From the NCBI GenBank assembly GCA_017399765.1, contig JAFQBH010000003.1:1-42029 (forward strand): a DNA stretch of 42,029 bases, given 5' to 3'. The position numbers were made by a program, and so were the translations under genes. Shown piece after piece: positions 24,678-33,143 of this stretch (its first letter is position 1; the number at the start of each line of letters is the position of its first letter). Under the pieces are notes generated by a model. It was not told the DNA's origin. It saw nothing but the letters and a program-made list of their open reading frames with translations, and did not search any database. This stretch comes from Oscillospiraceae bacterium (lineage in GTDB: Bacteria; Bacillota; Clostridia; Oscillospirales; Ruminococcaceae).

Positions 24678-25475
24678 ATGGCATATAAAAGATTAAGAAG
24701 CGGAAAGCACATAAACAGCGGGGAAATGGCGGATTTTTCATTTGCCGCAAAAGAACAGATTTTTGAAGCAATAAGAAATCAGTTTGTGGAAACAATAAAA
24801 CTTCCGGCGGAATATACTGAAGTTTCCGAAGAAATAAACGTTATGGGGTATTCTGTTCTTCGCATAAGTCACAACTTTAACGAATATTGCGAGGCAATTT
24901 CCGGAAAGGCGGTTTTCAAAACCGAAAAAGCTGAACTGAAAGAAACGGCAGGAAACCTTTGTGAAAAAGCAAAAAGATTTTTTGAAAGAAAAGGCGTCGC
25001 GTTAATTTTCAAAAGCAGTTCTGAAAACATTTTTGTTGAAATTGACCGGGAAAAATTTTATTATGCATTGCTGAATATTCTGCTCAATGCCGCGGAAAAC
25101 ACGCCGAAAGGCGGGAAAGTAAGGGTTGTTCTTACAAAAACCAAAAAGTTTGTGAAAATTGCCGTTTCGGATAACGGAACAGGCATGGATGAAGAAACCG
25201 CCGAACATTGTTTTGAGCCGTTTTTCACAAAAGGAGAAAGATTCGGCAAGAAAAGAATGGGAATAGGTCTTACCCTTGCCCGTTGGTTTGTTTTTGAAAG
25301 CAAAGGAAGAATACATATTTTTTCCGAAAGGGGAAAAGGAACAACGGTTTCAATGCTTATTCCGCTTATGGAAAAAGAGGAAACCAACCTTTCCGTGGAA
25401 TCGCCGGTTTCTGATATTCTCGGCGGAAAGTTTTCTCCGGTCTCAATTATGCTTTCCGGAATCGAAAAAGAATAA
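24678..25475 (+). CDS. Orphan soluble HATPase (histidine-kinase-like) protein
   Basis: The 265-residue protein has a complete HATPase_c domain: N box NILLNAAENT, G1 SDNGTGMD, F box EPFFTKG, G2 GIGLTLAR and GKGTTVSML. The first 110 residues are helical; no canonical phosphoacceptor box is clear, the best candidate being LRISHNFNEY near residue 64. There is no membrane helix and no response regulator beside it. It may be an unusual kinase or a phosphate/ATP-dependent regulator. GGAG precedes the ATG. Confidence 0.75.
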   Translation: MAYKRLRSGKHINSGEMADFSFAAKEQIFEAIRNQFVETIKLPAEYTEVSEEINVMGYSVLRISHNFNEYCEAISGKAVFKTEKAELKETAGNLCEKAKRFFERKGVALIFKSSSENIFVEIDREKFYYALLNILLNAAENTPKGGKVRVVLTKTKKFVKIAVSDNGTGMDEETAEHCFEPFFTKGERFGKKRMGIGLTLARWFVFESKGRIHIFSERGKGTTVSMLIPLMEKEETNLSVESPVSDILGGKFSPVSIMLSGIEKE

Positions 25476-25480
25476 AATAA

Positions 25481-25510
25481 AAAAAGCGCTTCATGACGAA
25501 GCGCTTTTTT
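25481..25510. terminator. Bidirectional terminator between the HATPase gene and the ABC operon
   Basis: AAAAAGCGCTTC (25481-25492) pairs with GAAGCGCTTTTT (25498-25509). Confidence 0.9.
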
Positions 25511-26156
25511 ATATCACGGATTCAATGAAATCGGAAAAAGCTTTTTCATCGGGGAAATCGCTTTTGTTTCGGTCGGCAATTATCTGCAAGGGGCTTTTTC
25601 CGACAACGACAATTCTTTCGGAAAGGGAAAAGGCCTCTTTAGGGTTATGTGTGATCACAAGCGAAGTTTTTCCGGAAATTTCAGTTATTATAAGTTCAAG
25701 AATTTCTGCGGAGGTTTTTACATCAAGTCCACGAAGAGGTTCATCAAAAAGACAGATTTTTCCGCCAAAGGCCAGCGCCCTTGCAATAGCAAGACGGCGG
25801 CACATTCCGCCGGAAAGTTCATCCGGGTATTTGTCGGCGCAATCGGAAAGACCCACTTTTTCAAGATATTCAAGGGCTTTTTCTTTTTCAATGTTTACTG
25901 CCGTAAGGTTTTCAAGGGCGATGTACCAGGGAAGAAGCCGGTCTTCCTGAAAAATCAATGCAGTTTTTTCTTTGGCCAAAGAAACTTTTCCGCTTTCCGG
26001 TCTGAGAAAGCCTGCGGCAAGATTCAATAAAGTTGTTTTTCCGTAACCGGAAGGACCGAGAATTGAAACAGAGGTTCCTTCTTTCAATGAAAAAGAAAAG
26101 TTTTCAAGAATCTTTTTTTCTCCGTAAGAAAAACTTGCGTTTTCAAATTCAAGCAC
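25509..26156 (-). CDS. ABC transporter ATP-binding protein (NitT/TauT type)
   Basis: GTG at 26156 is taken as start because AAAGGAGG lies seven bases before it; upstream in-frame codons lack a site. The 215-residue protein has Walker A GPSGYGKTT, Q-loop FQEDRLLPW, signature LSGGM, Walker B ICLFDEPL and the switch His in ITHN. The FQEDRLLPW pattern is typical of the nitrate/sulfonate/taurine-type family. It overlaps the permease gene by eight bases and is the last gene of the operon. Confidence 0.92.
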   Translation of the reverse strand: MLEFENASFSYGEKKILENFSFSLKEGTSVSILGPSGYGKTTLLNLAAGFLRPESGKVSLAKEKTALIFQEDRLLPWYIALENLTAVNIEKEKALEYLEKVGLSDCADKYPDELSGGMCRRLAIARALAFGGKICLFDEPLRGLDVKTSAEILELIITEISGKTSLVITHNPKEAFSLSERIVVVGKSPLQIIADRNKSDFPDEKAFSDFIESVI

Positions 26157-26889
26157 GGCGATTCCTCCTTTCGGAAGTAATGTAAAGAATCGCTTTTTCA
26201 AGAAGCACGCTAAAGAGTATCACCGCAGCGGTCCAGGCAAAAGTGTCGGCGGTTTCGAAATAAATTTTTGAATCGTGAAGGGCCGAACCGATGGATTTAC
26301 CATGGGGAGAAATAACCTCCGCGGCAATGCCGGCTTTCCAGGCCATTCCAACGGCGCTGTTTAAAGCTGCGTTAAAAAAGGGTTTTACAGAAGGAACCGT
26401 TATTCGAAAAAAACTTTCAAAAGGAGAAAGACCAAAAGCCTTTCCCATTTCAAAAAGTTTTTCATCAACGGAAAGAATGCCTTTTTCCGTATTTGCCCAA
26501 ACAGTGGGAAGAACAATGAGCACGGCAGTAAAAACGGGAACATTTTCAACGTTTAACCAAAGTATCGCAAGAATTATGAAAGAAGCCACGGGGGTGGCTT
26601 TTATTATGTGCAGCAAAGGCGAAAAAAGATTTTTGAGCACGGAAAAATTAGCGGTGAGCACCGCAAGAAAAATCCCGAGCACGGTTCCGATAAAAAGTCC
26701 CGAAACAACCCTTGAAAGCGAAACCAGAACCGAAAGCCAAAATGTACTTTCACCGCAAAGTTCGAAAAGCCTTTTTAAAACAGAAAGAGGCGACGGCACA
26801 AGAATGTTTTCTCCGACAGCCAGATGAACGCAGTGCCACACGGCTATCCAGAAAAATGCAGAAAACAAAGCAAGGGTAAGCTTTTTCAA
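26149..26889 (-). CDS. ABC transporter permease (NitT/TauT type)
   Basis: The 246-residue protein has about six membrane helices and the ABC-permease EAA-like loop around EMGKAFGLSPFESFFRITVP near residues 147-166, which contacts the ATPase. It lies between the substrate-binding lipoprotein and the ATPase gene in one operon. Confidence 0.9.
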   Translation of the reverse strand: MKKLTLALFSAFFWIAVWHCVHLAVGENILVPSPLSVLKRLFELCGESTFWLSVLVSLSRVVSGLFIGTVLGIFLAVLTANFSVLKNLFSPLLHIIKATPVASFIILAILWLNVENVPVFTAVLIVLPTVWANTEKGILSVDEKLFEMGKAFGLSPFESFFRITVPSVKPFFNAALNSAVGMAWKAGIAAEVISPHGKSIGSALHDSKIYFETADTFAWTAAVILFSVLLEKAILYITSERRNRRA

Positions 26890-26928
26890 TTTCGCCGTCG
26901 CTCCTTTCGTAAAATCAAGGTTTAATTA

Positions 26929-27948
26929 TCAGCCGTAAAAATCTTCTCCGGGCATTGCACCGCCTACGCTTGCAGGATTTTCAGCGTGAAGTACGGAAAG
27001 GAAATTTTCAAGCACAGTTTTATATTCTTCGCCGTAAAGCCAGACGATGTTACATCTCGGAATAGCTTTTTCAGCAACAGCCGCCGCTGCAATTTCATAT
27101 TTTTCAATAAATACTCCCGCTTCGGAAGGATTTTCGTTGGTAAATTCGATGCTCATGCCGTAATCTTTTACAAATTCCGCAACAGCTTCGGGATTCTGTT
27201 CAAGAAATTCCTTGCGGACTGCGATTCCGCCCATTGTAAGAACTTCGCCGGTAAGCTTGTCCCATTCCTCGGAAAGGTTAAGGGCAACGCGGAAATTTTC
27301 GCTTTTGCTCATAACGTTGGTAACAAAAGGTTCAGGAAGCATTACAATGTCATATTCTCCGGTAATGGCAAGGGTTGCGGCTTCGGCGTGTTCGCTTGCA
27401 AAATGAATTTCAGCACCGATTCCGTTTTCGGCGATAAGGTGAACAAGAACAGATTCGGCGGTGCTGCCTTTTCCGGAAGCGAGAATGGTCTTTCCGTCAA
27501 GGTCTTTGATGCTTGAAATGCTTTCACCGTTTTCGAGAATATAAAGAACGCCGAGGGTGTTTACACCGAGACAGACGATTTTTCCTTCGGTTTTGTTATA
27601 AAGGCTTGAAATTGCGTTTGTAGGAAGCGCGGCAATATCAAGTCCGCCCTGGATAAGCTGTCCGGTAAGTTCGTCCGGAGCACCGGCAACGGTGAATTCA
27701 TAGCTGTTGAGGGTAAGATCAAGCTCATTTTGTTCCATAAGCCATGCGGCGCCCATTCCGGTGGGGCCTTTGAGCATTCCGACTTTTACTTCAGCGCCGG
27801 AAAATTCCGGTTCTTCCGGAACGGCGGGTTCGCTGGGTTCGCTGACGGCGGGTTCTTCCGGAACATCCGGTTTTTCGGGTTCGTTCGAGCATGCAGCCAT
27901 ACTCATAATCATAATAAGCGCAAGAATAAGGGAAAGCAGTTTTTTCAT
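26929..27948 (-). CDS. ABC transporter substrate-binding lipoprotein (NMT1/TauA-like)
   Basis: The ATG at 27948 with GGAGGAAA before it starts a lipoprotein signal peptide with lipobox MAAC; a Pro/Glu-rich linker follows. The rest (339 residues in all) is a periplasmic-binding fold of the NMT1/SsuA type: VKVGMLKGPTGMGAAWLM, LDIAALPTNAISSLYNK and LASGKGSTAESVL. The ligand is not predictable; sulfonates, pyrimidine precursors or metal-organic anions are handled by relatives. It follows the Crp/Fnr gene by 29 bases. Confidence 0.9.
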   Translation of the reverse strand: MKKLLSLILALIMIMSMAACSNEPEKPDVPEEPAVSEPSEPAVPEEPEFSGAEVKVGMLKGPTGMGAAWLMEQNELDLTLNSYEFTVAGAPDELTGQLIQGGLDIAALPTNAISSLYNKTEGKIVCLGVNTLGVLYILENGESISSIKDLDGKTILASGKGSTAESVLVHLIAENGIGAEIHFASEHAEAATLAITGEYDIVMLPEPFVTNVMSKSENFRVALNLSEEWDKLTGEVLTMGGIAVRKEFLEQNPEAVAEFVKDYGMSIEFTNENPSEAGVFIEKYEIAAAAVAEKAIPRCNIVWLYGEEYKTVLENFLSVLHAENPASVGGAMPGEDFYG

Positions 27949-27977
27949 TTTGGTTTCCTCCAATAAAACGCCTTTTT

Positions 27978-28613
27978 TCAAGGCTTTAATATAACGATTT
28001 TTTTGCCGTCTTTTGAAATAATGCCTTTTTCGGAAAGGGAATCGAAAGCACGGTAAACGGAAGCGCGGCCGATGCCGAGCATTCCGGCAAGTTTTGAAAC
28101 GGAACAGGGAAGAATAAATTCGTTTTCTCCGTTTGCAAAAGTAAGTATCCAGCGGAAAAGTTTTTCGTGAGCTTCGCCTTCGGAAAAAGCGGAAATCTTT
28201 TTATTCAGAAAATGTATTTTTTCGGAAAGAAGAGTGACATATGCCTTGGCAAATTCCGGAGAAACAGCAAAAGCTTTTTCAACGGTTTCCTTTGGAAAAA
28301 TTGCAAGTTTAAGATTGCTTTCTGCGGATATTTCCGAAGGAAATTCCTCTTCCTCGTAAAAAAGAGTTGCCATTCCGAAAACGTCGCCTTCGGAAAGGCG
28401 ATTTATAACAGTACGCCTTCCGTCAAACCCGATTTTGGAAACGGAAGCGCTTCCTTTAAGAATAAGCGCAAGGCAGCGGCTGAAACTGTTTTTGTCCATA
28501 ACGGTTTCGCCCTTTTTTACGGAAATTATTTTTATTTCTTCACGAAAACGGTCAATATCAAAATTTGAAAAAAGTTTGTTCTTTGAAAAAACTTCACGGT
28601 CTTTTGCTGTCAT
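27978..28613 (-). CDS. Crp/Fnr-family transcriptional regulator
   Basis: The 211-residue protein has an N-terminal cNMP-binding-like barrel (residues about 10-120: LILKGSASVSK, LSEGDVFGMATLF) and a C-terminal winged helix (CSVSKLAGMLGIGRASVYRA, then EKGIISKDGKKIVI). No Fnr-type N-terminal Cys cluster is present. It heads the operon with the ABC transporter and probably controls it; its own -10 is covered by a palindrome. CGGAGG precedes the ATG. Confidence 0.88.
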   Translation of the reverse strand: MTAKDREVFSKNKLFSNFDIDRFREEIKIISVKKGETVMDKNSFSRCLALILKGSASVSKIGFDGRRTVINRLSEGDVFGMATLFYEEEEFPSEISAESNLKLAIFPKETVEKAFAVSPEFAKAYVTLLSEKIHFLNKKISAFSEGEAHEKLFRWILTFANGENEFILPCSVSKLAGMLGIGRASVYRAFDSLSEKGIISKDGKKIVILKP

Positions 28614-28630
28614 AAAAAAACCTCCGTTTC

Positions 28631-28667
28631 TGTATCAAATGATACAATATTTAGTTAGCGTTGTCAA
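28631..28667 (-). promoter_or_regulatory. Promoter of the crp/fnr-ABC operon with a palindromic operator on the -10
   Basis: On the minus strand TTGACA (28662-28667) and TATCAT (28639-28644) are 17 bases apart. The perfect palindrome TGTATCA-AA-TGATACA (28631-28646) covers the -10, indicating repression, probably by the Crp/Fnr protein itself. Confidence 0.7.
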
Positions 28668-28689
28668 TATATTAACAGAAAATTGCAAT

Positions 28690-28718
28690 AAAAAAGGCGG
28701 AAATTTTCCGCCTTTTTT
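28690..28718. terminator. Terminator after the GNAT-like gene
   Basis: AAAAAAGGCGG (28690-28700) pairs with CCGCCTTTTTT (28708-28718); T runs on both strands. Confidence 0.85.
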
Positions 28719-28735
28719 GAACCGCTTTGAAAATA

Positions 28736-29482
28736 TTATCTTGTTCCGTGAAGGTTGAGGAATTCATCATCTCTCGGACGGGAAACGATCTGGCTCCAGC
28801 AGGGGAAAAAGCCTGCATTGGAACCGGTGTTGGGAGAAATTTTGCAGAAAGGACCGCCGAAATAGGGAATCTTTCCTTTTTCAAGAACAGCATCTTTGAT
28901 AAGACCGAGAACGTTTTCCGCCGCAAAGCCAAAGCGCTCTTCTTCCGCAACGGCAAGATTTATCTGCCAAAGTTTTTCGCTTTCGGAATAGGCTCCGGCA
29001 ACGGCAACGGTTTTTCCGTTTTTCTTTGCTCTGAGAATAAGAGCGATGGGTCCATGACTTTCAAGGTCAAAAACTTCCGCAGCAAGAGGTTCGCTTTTAA
29101 AGCAATCGAAACCGGAATCAATTATTTCAATATCATATTTCGGTTCGGTTTTGGGGAGAGTAACGTCCGGAACGGAATAGCCGTAGATATTATCAACGTT
29201 GTGTCCGTGAAGATAAAGAATTTCGCTGAGGAGAATGAGAGAATTGGGTTCAAAAATCCAGTTGGGGTCTTTTCCGCCAAAGTTTCTCTGAAAATCCGGA
29301 ATCATTTTCGGAAGAACGGAGAAAATTGCGCTGCCGCCGAAACAAACGGCTTTCATGGCCTTGTTTCCGGCTTCCCTGAGTTCCGTAATCACAATTTTGT
29401 AGGAATCAAAATCCTTTTCGGAACAGTTGAAATCAGCGGCAAGCTGTTTTCTTATTATTTCATTTACTTCGAAGTTATCCAT
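28736..29482 (-). CDS. GNAT-like acetyltransferase family protein
   Basis: The 248-residue protein has a helical N-terminal half (IRKQLAADFNCSEKDF, LLSEILYLHGHNVDNIYGYS) and a C-terminal half resembling a GNAT fold: AVAGAYSESEKLWQINLAV, then FAAENVLGLIKDAVLEKGK and a final NAGFFPCWSQIVSR like the GF-motif strand. The classical acetyl-CoA loop is weak. Substrate unknown. It is probably monocistronic. Confidence 0.6.
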   Translation of the reverse strand: MDNFEVNEIIRKQLAADFNCSEKDFDSYKIVITELREAGNKAMKAVCFGGSAIFSVLPKMIPDFQRNFGGKDPNWIFEPNSLILLSEILYLHGHNVDNIYGYSVPDVTLPKTEPKYDIEIIDSGFDCFKSEPLAAEVFDLESHGPIALILRAKKNGKTVAVAGAYSESEKLWQINLAVAEEERFGFAAENVLGLIKDAVLEKGKIPYFGGPFCKISPNTGSNAGFFPCWSQIVSRPRDDEFLNLHGTR

Positions 29483-29525
29483 TCTGGAAAGCCCCTTTCC
29501 TTAAATATGTTTTAGTAAGAATTGT

Positions 29526-30677
29526 TTAAAGATTATTGAAAAATTCTTCGATTTCAAAAGCTTTTCCTGCGCAGCTGCCCTGAACAAGTTCCGGTTTTCC
29601 GCCGCCGCGGCCGGAAAATTTTGCGTTTATTTCTTTTGCAAGCGGGTTACAGTTTTCGGTTTTTGAAGAAACGGCATATTTATAGTTTCCGTCTTCGCCG
29701 CAAAAAACCGCCGCAATTTTAAAATTTTCGCCGAGGGTAAGGCAATATCTGCGAAGTTCATCGGGAGTCATTCCTTTTTCAAAAACGCAGATTTTTTCGC
29801 CGCTTCCGAGTTTTTCCGCCTTGAGTTCAAAAAGTTCCTTTTTGAGAGCGGATTCATAAATTTTGTGTTCGGTGATTTCATTTTCAAGGCGTTTTACCGC
29901 GGATTTTATCTCTTCCGGTTTTACGGAAAGGGAATTGGTAACTTTTATAACATCACTGTTTTTGCTCTGGTAATCACGGAAAGCGCGTTTTCCGCAAAGC
30001 ATAAAAAGTCTTGTTCCGCCTTTATAATTTTGGAAAGCGGTGATTTTTATAATTCCGATCTCGCCGGTGCGTTTAACATGGGTTCCGCAGCAGGCGCAGA
30101 TATCGTAACCCGGGAAGGTGACAATGCGGATCTTTCCGGTAAGTTTCTTTTTGCTTCGGTAAGGAAGAACCGCAAGCTCTTCTTCGGAAGGAAAGCTTAT
30201 CTCTATCGGAAAATTTTTATAAACCGCTTCGTTTGCAAGAAGCTCAAGCTTCTGCACCTGTTCTTCCGAAAGAGGAACGTCAAGATCGATGGTGGTTTCT
30301 CCATACCCAAGGTGGAAACCGACGTTGTTTGCACCGAAATTTAAATGGGCAAGACCGGAAAAAATGTGTTCCCCGCTGTGCTGCTGCATAAAATCAAAGC
30401 GCTGGGTCCAATCTATCTTTCCAGTAACCTTTTCGCCGGCAGGAATGCCGATTTTCGAAAAATGGTGAATAACCCCTTCCTTGTCCTCCTGAACGTCAAG
30501 AACTTCGATATCGTTCAAAGTTCCTTTATCCGGAAACTGGCCGCCGCCTTCCGGGAAAAAAGCGGTGGAATCCAAAACAAGGTCAAAGCCGTTTTCCGTT
30601 TCCGCGCAGGAAATAACTTCTGCGGAAAATTCGGTTATATATGAATCTTCATCAAAAATGCGTCTTGTTGCTGACAT
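29526..30677 (-). CDS. Alanyl-tRNA editing protein, AlaX-L type with DHHA1 domain
   Basis: The ATG at 30677 is preferred over the upstream frame start since it has AAGAAGG before it. The 383-residue protein matches the editing domain of AlaRS: FPEGGGQFPDKG near 40-51, HSGEHIFSGL with the HxxxH zinc motif, and CACCGTHV with CxxxH. A coiled stretch follows and then a DHHA1 domain (FSGRGGGKPELVQGSC near the end). It removes Ser or Gly wrongly charged on tRNA-Ala. Confidence 0.92.
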   Translation of the reverse strand: MSATRRIFDEDSYITEFSAEVISCAETENGFDLVLDSTAFFPEGGGQFPDKGTLNDIEVLDVQEDKEGVIHHFSKIGIPAGEKVTGKIDWTQRFDFMQQHSGEHIFSGLAHLNFGANNVGFHLGYGETTIDLDVPLSEEQVQKLELLANEAVYKNFPIEISFPSEEELAVLPYRSKKKLTGKIRIVTFPGYDICACCGTHVKRTGEIGIIKITAFQNYKGGTRLFMLCGKRAFRDYQSKNSDVIKVTNSLSVKPEEIKSAVKRLENEITEHKIYESALKKELFELKAEKLGSGEKICVFEKGMTPDELRRYCLTLGENFKIAAVFCGEDGNYKYAVSSKTENCNPLAKEINAKFSGRGGGKPELVQGSCAGKAFEIEEFFNNL

Positions 30678-30735
30678 AAAAAACCTTCTTTTCTTTGTAT
30701 GCTTTGAGTATAGCACCATTTCGGGAAAATAACAA

Positions 30736-30764
30736 TTGCTAAAAAGAAATACACATGATATTAT
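30736..30764 (+). promoter_or_regulatory. Promoter of the SDR gene
   Basis: TTGCTA (30736-30741) and TATTAT (30759-30764) are 17 bases apart. Confidence 0.55.
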
Positions 30765-30799
30765 TATAAAGGTATTTTATAAAAAGGGGGCGCGCTTTT

Positions 30800-31519
30800 T
30801 TGAAAAAGGTCGTTCTTGTAACCGGCGGAAGCCGCGGAATCGGAAAAGCAATTTGCGAAAAATTCGCCGCGGAAGGTTATTTCGTTGCTGTCAACTATGA
30901 AAAAAGCGAAGAAAAAGCAAAGGCGCTTGCGGAAAAAATCGGCGGAAAAGCTTTTTGCGCGGACGTTTCCGATTATTCCGCAGTTTGCGGAATGTTTGAT
31001 GAAATTGAAAGGGAAATGGGCGAAGTTTCCGTTCTTATAAACAACGCCGCAATTTCCACCTTCGGGCTTTTTCAGGATTGCAGCGATGAGGAATGGGAAA
31101 GAATATTCGGTGTGAACGTAAAGGGTGTTTTCAACTGTTCAAAGCGCGCCGTCGGGAATATGCTTAAAAACCAGAGCGGTTCGATAGTCAACATTTCTTC
31201 GATCTGGGGTGTTACCGGAGCTTCCTGTGAATGCCATTATTCCGCAGCGAAAGCCGCCGTTATCGGTTACACAAAAGCAATGGCGAAAGAACTCGGCCCT
31301 TCCGGAATAAGGGTGAACTGCGTTGCTCCCGGGGCTGTTGATACCGATATGAACGCCCGTTTCAGCAAGGAAGATATGGAAGCGGTTGCGGAAGAGTCCG
31401 CCCTTGGATATATCGGAAAGCCGGAGGAAATTGCGGAAGCGGTCTTTTTTGCCGCAAGCGAAAAAGCTTCCTATATGACCGGTGCCGTTCTTAACGTAAA
31501 CGGCGGATCGGTTATCTGA
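30800..31519 (+). CDS. Short-chain dehydrogenase/reductase, FabG-like
   Basis: A TTG start with AAGGGGG before it gives 239 residues. The SDR features are complete: TGGSRGIG for the cofactor, NNAA, Ser in VNISSIWG, YSAAK with the catalytic Tyr and Lys, and the C-terminal MTGAVLNVNGG. It could reduce 3-oxoacyl-ACP (FabG), but no fatty-acid genes are nearby, so another keto substrate is possible. Monocistronic. Confidence 0.88.
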   Translation: MKKVVLVTGGSRGIGKAICEKFAAEGYFVAVNYEKSEEKAKALAEKIGGKAFCADVSDYSAVCGMFDEIEREMGEVSVLINNAAISTFGLFQDCSDEEWERIFGVNVKGVFNCSKRAVGNMLKNQSGSIVNISSIWGVTGASCECHYSAAKAAVIGYTKAMAKELGPSGIRVNCVAPGAVDTDMNARFSKEDMEAVAEESALGYIGKPEEIAEAVFFAASEKASYMTGAVLNVNGGSVI

Positions 31520-31521
31520 TG

Positions 31522-31550
31522 TTGACATCAGTCCGAAATCGTACTATAAT
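31522..31550 (+). promoter_or_regulatory. Promoter of the BlaI-like gene
   Basis: TTGACA (31522-31527) and TATAAT (31545-31550) are 17 bases apart: a consensus, strong promoter that starts just after the SDR stop. A roughly 50-base leader precedes the GGAGG site. Confidence 0.85.
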
Positions 31551-31602
31551 ATATCACATAAGTGTTTATAATTAAATTTAAACTTTTTTGGAGGAATTAT
31601 AA

Positions 31603-32109
31603 ATGATCAGACTTACCGGAACTCAGCGCGAGCTGATGGAAATTCTTTGGGAAAACGGTCAGATGACCCTTCATGCCCTTACAAAAGCCGCTCTTGGCAA
31701 TGCTGTTACCCCTAACCGCATCGACGCTATCCGCGTTGTTCTTCTCCAGATGGTAACAAAAGGCGCCGTAAGCGAAGACGCAACCGTTTCTCCTCATATC
31801 TATACCCCTATCATCGAAAGAGATGAGGCGGGTTTTGAATCCGGATTTATTGATGCCGCAAAAGCCGAAGGCAACGCTCTTCTTACCGCTCTTTCCTGCG
31901 GAATGGGTCTTCCCGGCGAAGTTTTCAGCGAAGACCGCGGCAGACAGATAGATGAATCCCAGGGCAAATTCCAGCGCACCGTAACCGATGAAGCAAGAAA
32001 AGAGGCTATCAAAGAGGTTATGGCACAGATTTGCCGTGAACGCGACGAATATGAAGCACAGAAAGCCGCCGCAAAAGCTGCAGCAGAAGCAGAGAACAAG
32101 GAGGAATAA
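31603..32109 (+). CDS. BlaI/MecI-like winged-helix regulator with extended C-terminus
   Basis: The 168-residue protein begins with a BlaI-type winged helix: LTGTQRELMEILWENGQMTL, TPNRIDAIRVVLLQMVTKGAV and PHIYTPIIERDE. The C-terminal 90 residues are longer than in BlaI and end in an Ala/Glu/Lys helix. No BlaR sensor protease or beta-lactamase gene is near, so the inducer is unknown. Its consensus promoter suggests high expression. The next gene starts four bases after the stop. Confidence 0.65.
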   Translation: MIRLTGTQRELMEILWENGQMTLHALTKAALGNAVTPNRIDAIRVVLLQMVTKGAVSEDATVSPHIYTPIIERDEAGFESGFIDAAKAEGNALLTALSCGMGLPGEVFSEDRGRQIDESQGKFQRTVTDEARKEAIKEVMAQICRERDEYEAQKAAAKAAAEAENKEE

Positions 32110-32113
32110 TCAG

Positions 32114-32371
32114 ATGGAAGAAACCGAATACAGATATGACACACAGCTTCTTATCGAAGGCACCGACCTTGATGAAGACGAGATCCACGATTATCTTATG
32201 AATGAAATTCCCGGCGACTGCCTTATCGTAGTCGGCGACGAGGAACTTATCAAACTCCATTATCACACCAACACCCCCTGGAAGGTTCTTGAATATTGCG
32301 CAACCAAGGGCGAAATTTTCGATATCGTTGTCGAAGATATGGACCGCCAGTCCAGAGGACTTAAAGGCTGA
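32114..32371 (+). CDS. Stand-alone FakA/YloV-type domain protein
   Basis: The 85-residue protein matches the domain that follows DAK2 in the fatty-acid kinase FakA (YloV): YRYDTQLLIEG, GDCLIVVGDEELIKLHYHT, then PWKVLEYCATKGEIFDIVVE. The DAK2 kinase and DegV-like parts are absent. AAGGAGG before the ATG lies over the end of the BlaI-like gene, so the pair is an operon. Its role alone is unknown; it may bind FakB-like or kinase partners. Confidence 0.72.
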   Translation: MEETEYRYDTQLLIEGTDLDEDEIHDYLMNEIPGDCLIVVGDEELIKLHYHTNTPWKVLEYCATKGEIFDIVVEDMDRQSRGLKG

Positions 32372-32383
32372 TTTTGAAAAATA

Positions 32384-32418
32384 AAAATCCGTGCTCAAAA
32401 TTTTGAGCACGGGTTTTT
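32384..32418. terminator. Bidirectional terminator
   Basis: CCGTGCTCAAA (32389-32399) pairs with TTTGAGCACGG (32402-32412), flanked by A and T runs. Confidence 0.85.
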
Positions 32419-32420
32419 TG

Positions 32421-33143
32421 TTATTCAACAATTACAAGAACTTTGAAAGAAGTATCGTAGAGATCGTTTGTGAAAGTGATGGTGGCATACCCCGCAGAAA
32501 CAGGGGTTACAAAAACGCTGGTATCTTTGTTTATCCAATCTTCGTCGGACCATTTTGCTATACAAACGTTCGTATCGGAAACTTCAAAAGTAAAAGTAGT
32601 ATAGTAAGTGGAAAAAAGTTTTAATTCCTGCATTCCGCCGAAACGGTCAATAACCATTACGCCTTTGTCAACGTGAAAGTTTTCCGTTGCATAACCCCAT
32701 TTTTCTTCGGAAGAAAGAACCTTCATAAGATCACTGAAATATTCATCCTTTTCGGAAAGCGCGGCTATTTCTTTTGCGTCGGAAGAAGTTTGGTCCCGAA
32801 GATCGTTTATCTCTTTTGTTTTTGCGTCAACGCTGCGTTCAAGAAAACCGATTTTTGTTTCGCGGTCATGGATCGTGTTTAAATGGGCAGCATTTTCATC
32901 GGAAAGTTTTGAATTTTCGGAAAAGAAAAAAACAAGAACAGCGATTGAAGCCAAAAGAAGAATGCCAAGGATTATTGCGGGAATATTTGCCTTTTTTCTG
33001 ACAGAAACGCTGTCGGAAGAAACAGAAAACGGTTCGCCGGAATTTTCGGTGACTGAAGCGGATTTATCTTGAAAACGACAGCCGCAGGCGGTGCAGAAAA
33101 GGCTGCCGTCGGGAATCTCTGAATTGCACTTTGGACAGAACAC
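32421..33143 (-). CDS. Zinc-ribbon membrane protein with coiled coil and Ig-like domain
   Basis: The 240-residue protein starts with a zinc ribbon (CPKCN, CTACG, residues 3-20), then one membrane helix (about 53-74), a coiled coil (about 76-135) and a C-terminal beta domain resembling bacterial Ig-like folds (FTFEVSDTNVCIAKW, VFVTPVSAGYATITF). The zinc ribbon is cytoplasmic and the rest extracellular. Function unknown. It is monocistronic, ended by the shared terminator. Confidence 0.7.
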   Translation of the reverse strand: MFCPKCNSEIPDGSLFCTACGCRFQDKSASVTENSGEPFSVSSDSVSVRKKANIPAIILGILLLASIAVLVFFFSENSKLSDENAAHLNTIHDRETKIGFLERSVDAKTKEINDLRDQTSSDAKEIAALSEKDEYFSDLMKVLSSEEKWGYATENFHVDKGVMVIDRFGGMQELKLFSTYYTTFTFEVSDTNVCIAKWSDEDWINKDTSVFVTPVSAGYATITFTNDLYDTSFKVLVIVE

